Positions 61,532 through 62,875 of a DNA stretch of 62,875 bases are shown here, piece after piece (the stretch's first letter is position 1; every line of letters begins with the position of its first letter). Source of the DNA: Defluviitaleaceae bacterium (GTDB lineage Bacteria; Bacillota; Clostridia; Lachnospirales; WQUN01); NCBI GenBank assembly GCA_009777845.1, contig WRLD01000017.1, positions 1-62,875 of the forward strand, in the 5' to 3' direction. The position numbers and the translations under genes were made by a program. The notes beneath the pieces were generated by a model. It ran no database searches and was not told the origin of the DNA. It saw nothing but the letters and a program-made list of their open reading frames with translations.

Positions 61532-62875
61532 GGGGGGGGTACACCTTTAGCCCTAATCATGGCGGTACTCATGCTTCTCTCGCCTATAGCGTGCCTTGCG
61601 GCTACTCCAGAGGTAATACACATTGAAATAGAAAACGCGCTTAGCGGAATGTCGGAGTTTGTCGCAGAGCCTATGGTGGCAGGCGGTACTAGCCACACTG
61701 TAGCCCTAAAGAGTGACGGCACAGTTTGGGCGTGGGGATATAATTACCATGGACAGCTTGGCGATGATACGACGACAAACAGACACACGCCCGTACAAGT
61801 TACAGGCTTGACTGAAGTTATAGCTGTTTCGTCGGGAGGACATTACACAATAGCATTAAAAGCAGACGGCACGGTTTGGGCGTGGGGAAACAATAGCTAC
61901 GGAGTGCTTGGCGATGGCACACAAGCAGAAAGACACGAGCCGGTGCAGGTTACAGGCTTGACTGGCGTTACAGCCATTTCTGCGAGAAGCAATAACACAA
62001 TAGCATTAAAAGCAGACGGCACGGTTTGGGCGTGGGGAAACAATCAAAACGGACAGCTTGGCGAGGGTACGACAACATGGATGAGTGCCACTCCCATGCA
62101 GGTCGTGGGCTTGACTGGCGTTAAAGCCGTTTCGGTGGGAACACATTACAACGTAGCATTAAAATCAGACGGCACGGTTTGGGCTTGGGGGGCAAATTGG
62201 AATGGACAGCTTGGCGATGGCACAACAATAGGCAGGAACAACCCCATGCAGGTTACAGACTTGACTGGTGTTACAGCCATTTCTACGGGAAGTGCTTACA
62301 CAGTAGCATTAAAAGCAGACGGCACAGTTTGGGCTTGGGGACAGAATAGTGCTGGACAGCTTGGAGATGATACGACAACAGACAGTCCCACGCCAGTGCA
62401 GGTTACAGGCTTGACTGGCGTTACAGCCGTTTCTGCGGCGGGCGGCTATCACACAGTAGCAGTAAAAACAGACGGCACGGTTTGGGCTTGGGGACAGAAT
62501 ACAGATGGACAGCTTGGCGATGGAACGCTAGCAGGCGGCGTATACACGCCAGTGCAGGTCGTAGATTTGACTGACGTTACGGCCGTTTCTGCGGGACACA
62601 ATCACACCATAGCATTAAAAGCAGACGGCACGGTTTGGGCGTGGGGAGCTAATGGCATGGGACAGCTTGGCGATGGCACAACAACACGAAGCACCACGCC
62701 TGTGCAGACCTTAGGCGAGGACGGCGCAGGCTTCCTAAATTTGGGAAAAACAGCCATAGAGAATCCACCAGAGGGCTTATACACCGTAATCTTTAACCTA
62801 AACGGCGGTAATCGCATAGGCGGCGGCGAGATTGAACAAAACGTGCCGCAAAACGGCACGGCGACCACGCCCATA
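61493..62875 (+). CDS. Secreted RCC1-repeat (BNR-like) surface protein, 5' part
   Basis: Open to the right edge (461 codons seen). ATG at 61493 with GAGGGG 8 bases upstream. Signal peptide about residues 1-38 ([15 protein letters not shown]). Then about eight RCC1-type units of about 50 residues ([20 protein letters not shown], then GQLGDDTTT and [16 protein letters not shown]), expected to form a seven-blade-like propeller. From about 440 an InlB/Flg_new-type repeat begins ([20 protein letters not shown]), the same module as in the GH8 enzyme. A run of nine G at 61531-61539 lies in codons 13-16 of the signal-peptide region. Confidence 0.88.
   Translation, partial: MNAKRNASNWKKMGGGTPLALIMAVLMLLSPIACLAATPEVIHIEIENALSGMSEFVAEPMVAGGTSHTVALKSDGTVWAWGYNYHGQLGDDTTTNRHTPVQVTGLTEVIAVSSGGHYTIALKADGTVWAWGNNSYGVLGDGTQAERHEPVQVTGLTGVTAISARSNNTIALKADGTVWAWGNNQNGQLGEGTTTWMSATPMQVVGLTGVKAVSVGTHYNVALKSDGTVWAWGANWNGQLGDGTTIGRNNPMQVTDLTGVTAISTGSAYTVALKADGTVWAWGQNSAGQLGDDTTTDSPTPVQVTGLTGVTAVSAAGGYHTVAVKTDGTVWAWGQNTDGQLGDGTLAGGVYTPVQVVDLTDVTAVSAGHNHTIALKADGTVWAWGANGMGQLGDGTTTRSTTPVQTLGEDGAGFLNLGKTAIENPPEGLYTVIFNLNGGNRIGGGEIEQNVPQNGTATTPI

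Overview
The window looks like a chromosomal segment of a Gram-positive, probably anaerobic, spore-forming member of Bacillota class Clostridia from a fibre-rich habitat. Evidence: the dnaG-sigA-trmK-nif3 block, RNase Y, FtsH/HPRT/TilS, CdaA plus a YbbR protein, DivIB/FtsQ, a CotD-like spore coat protein, a dockerin-bearing GH8 glycosidase and AGGAGG-type ribosome binding sites. Several genes start at TTG or GTG. No species can be named from the sequence alone.

Layout. 1-2.3 kb: end of an acidic ORF overlapping a tyrosine recombinase, tRNA-Arg, then two decayed transposases. 2.3-7.3 kb: small ORF, a large leucine-rich-repeat (LRR) membrane protein, tRNA-Ser and a DUF4365-like protein. 7.3-11.9 kb (minus): apt-tilS-hpt-ftsH, with neighbouring genes overlapping or 11 bp apart. 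12.5-21.8 kb (minus): rpoB-rpoC followed by rny. 22-34.6 kb: an AraC regulator divergent from a GH8-dockerin enzyme, followed on the plus strand by a cell-surface polysaccharide cluster (GT2, methyltransferase, polytopic membrane protein, DUF4330 protein, O-antigen-ligase-like protein, GT4-CsaB fusion). 35-43 kb: a STAND/NB-ARC-TPR protein, a NYN-LOTUS protein coupled to ftsQ/divIB, a serine hydrolase and a CotD-like protein. 43.4-46 kb: four minus-strand genes with an M48 protease and two zinc-ribbon proteins. 46-50 kb: accessory and decaying genes (a MITE, a RelE relic, an Rpn-type nuclease with a duplicated tail, a CIRCE-controlled FlgM-like ORF, an Arg/Thr-rich lipoprotein). 50-54.7 kb (minus): dnaG-sigA-trmK-nif3. 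55-59.7 kb (plus): two membrane proteins, cdaA and cdaR/ybbR. The last 3 kb hold dense repeats, a small antitoxin-like gene and the start of an RCC1-repeat surface protein with a poly-G tract near its start.

The most distinctive property is the load of dispersed palindromic repeats in nearly every intergenic space. I name the families as follows. A: about 110-155 bp with GTAGGGG..CCCCTAC ends. B: CTTCGNGACGACATTCCCACC plus an AAAAGGGGCTATGCCCC hairpin. C: imperfect CGCGGATTTNNCGGATTT arrays with inverted halves. D: a short GCAAATTCCCTTA/CAGTGGTNTAACAAAT tag. E: CACAGAGGCACAGAGG inverted repeats. An A-like and a B-like copy lie in frame inside tilS, so at least two families seem to have contributed protein sequence. 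Candidate unusual systems are: the NYN-LOTUS gene overlapping ftsQ, the GT4-CsaB fusion, the membrane-anchored NB-ARC/TPR protein, the four-gene membrane/M48/zinc-ribbon cluster, the CIRCE operator on a tiny gene, and the poly-G tract in the RCC1 protein.
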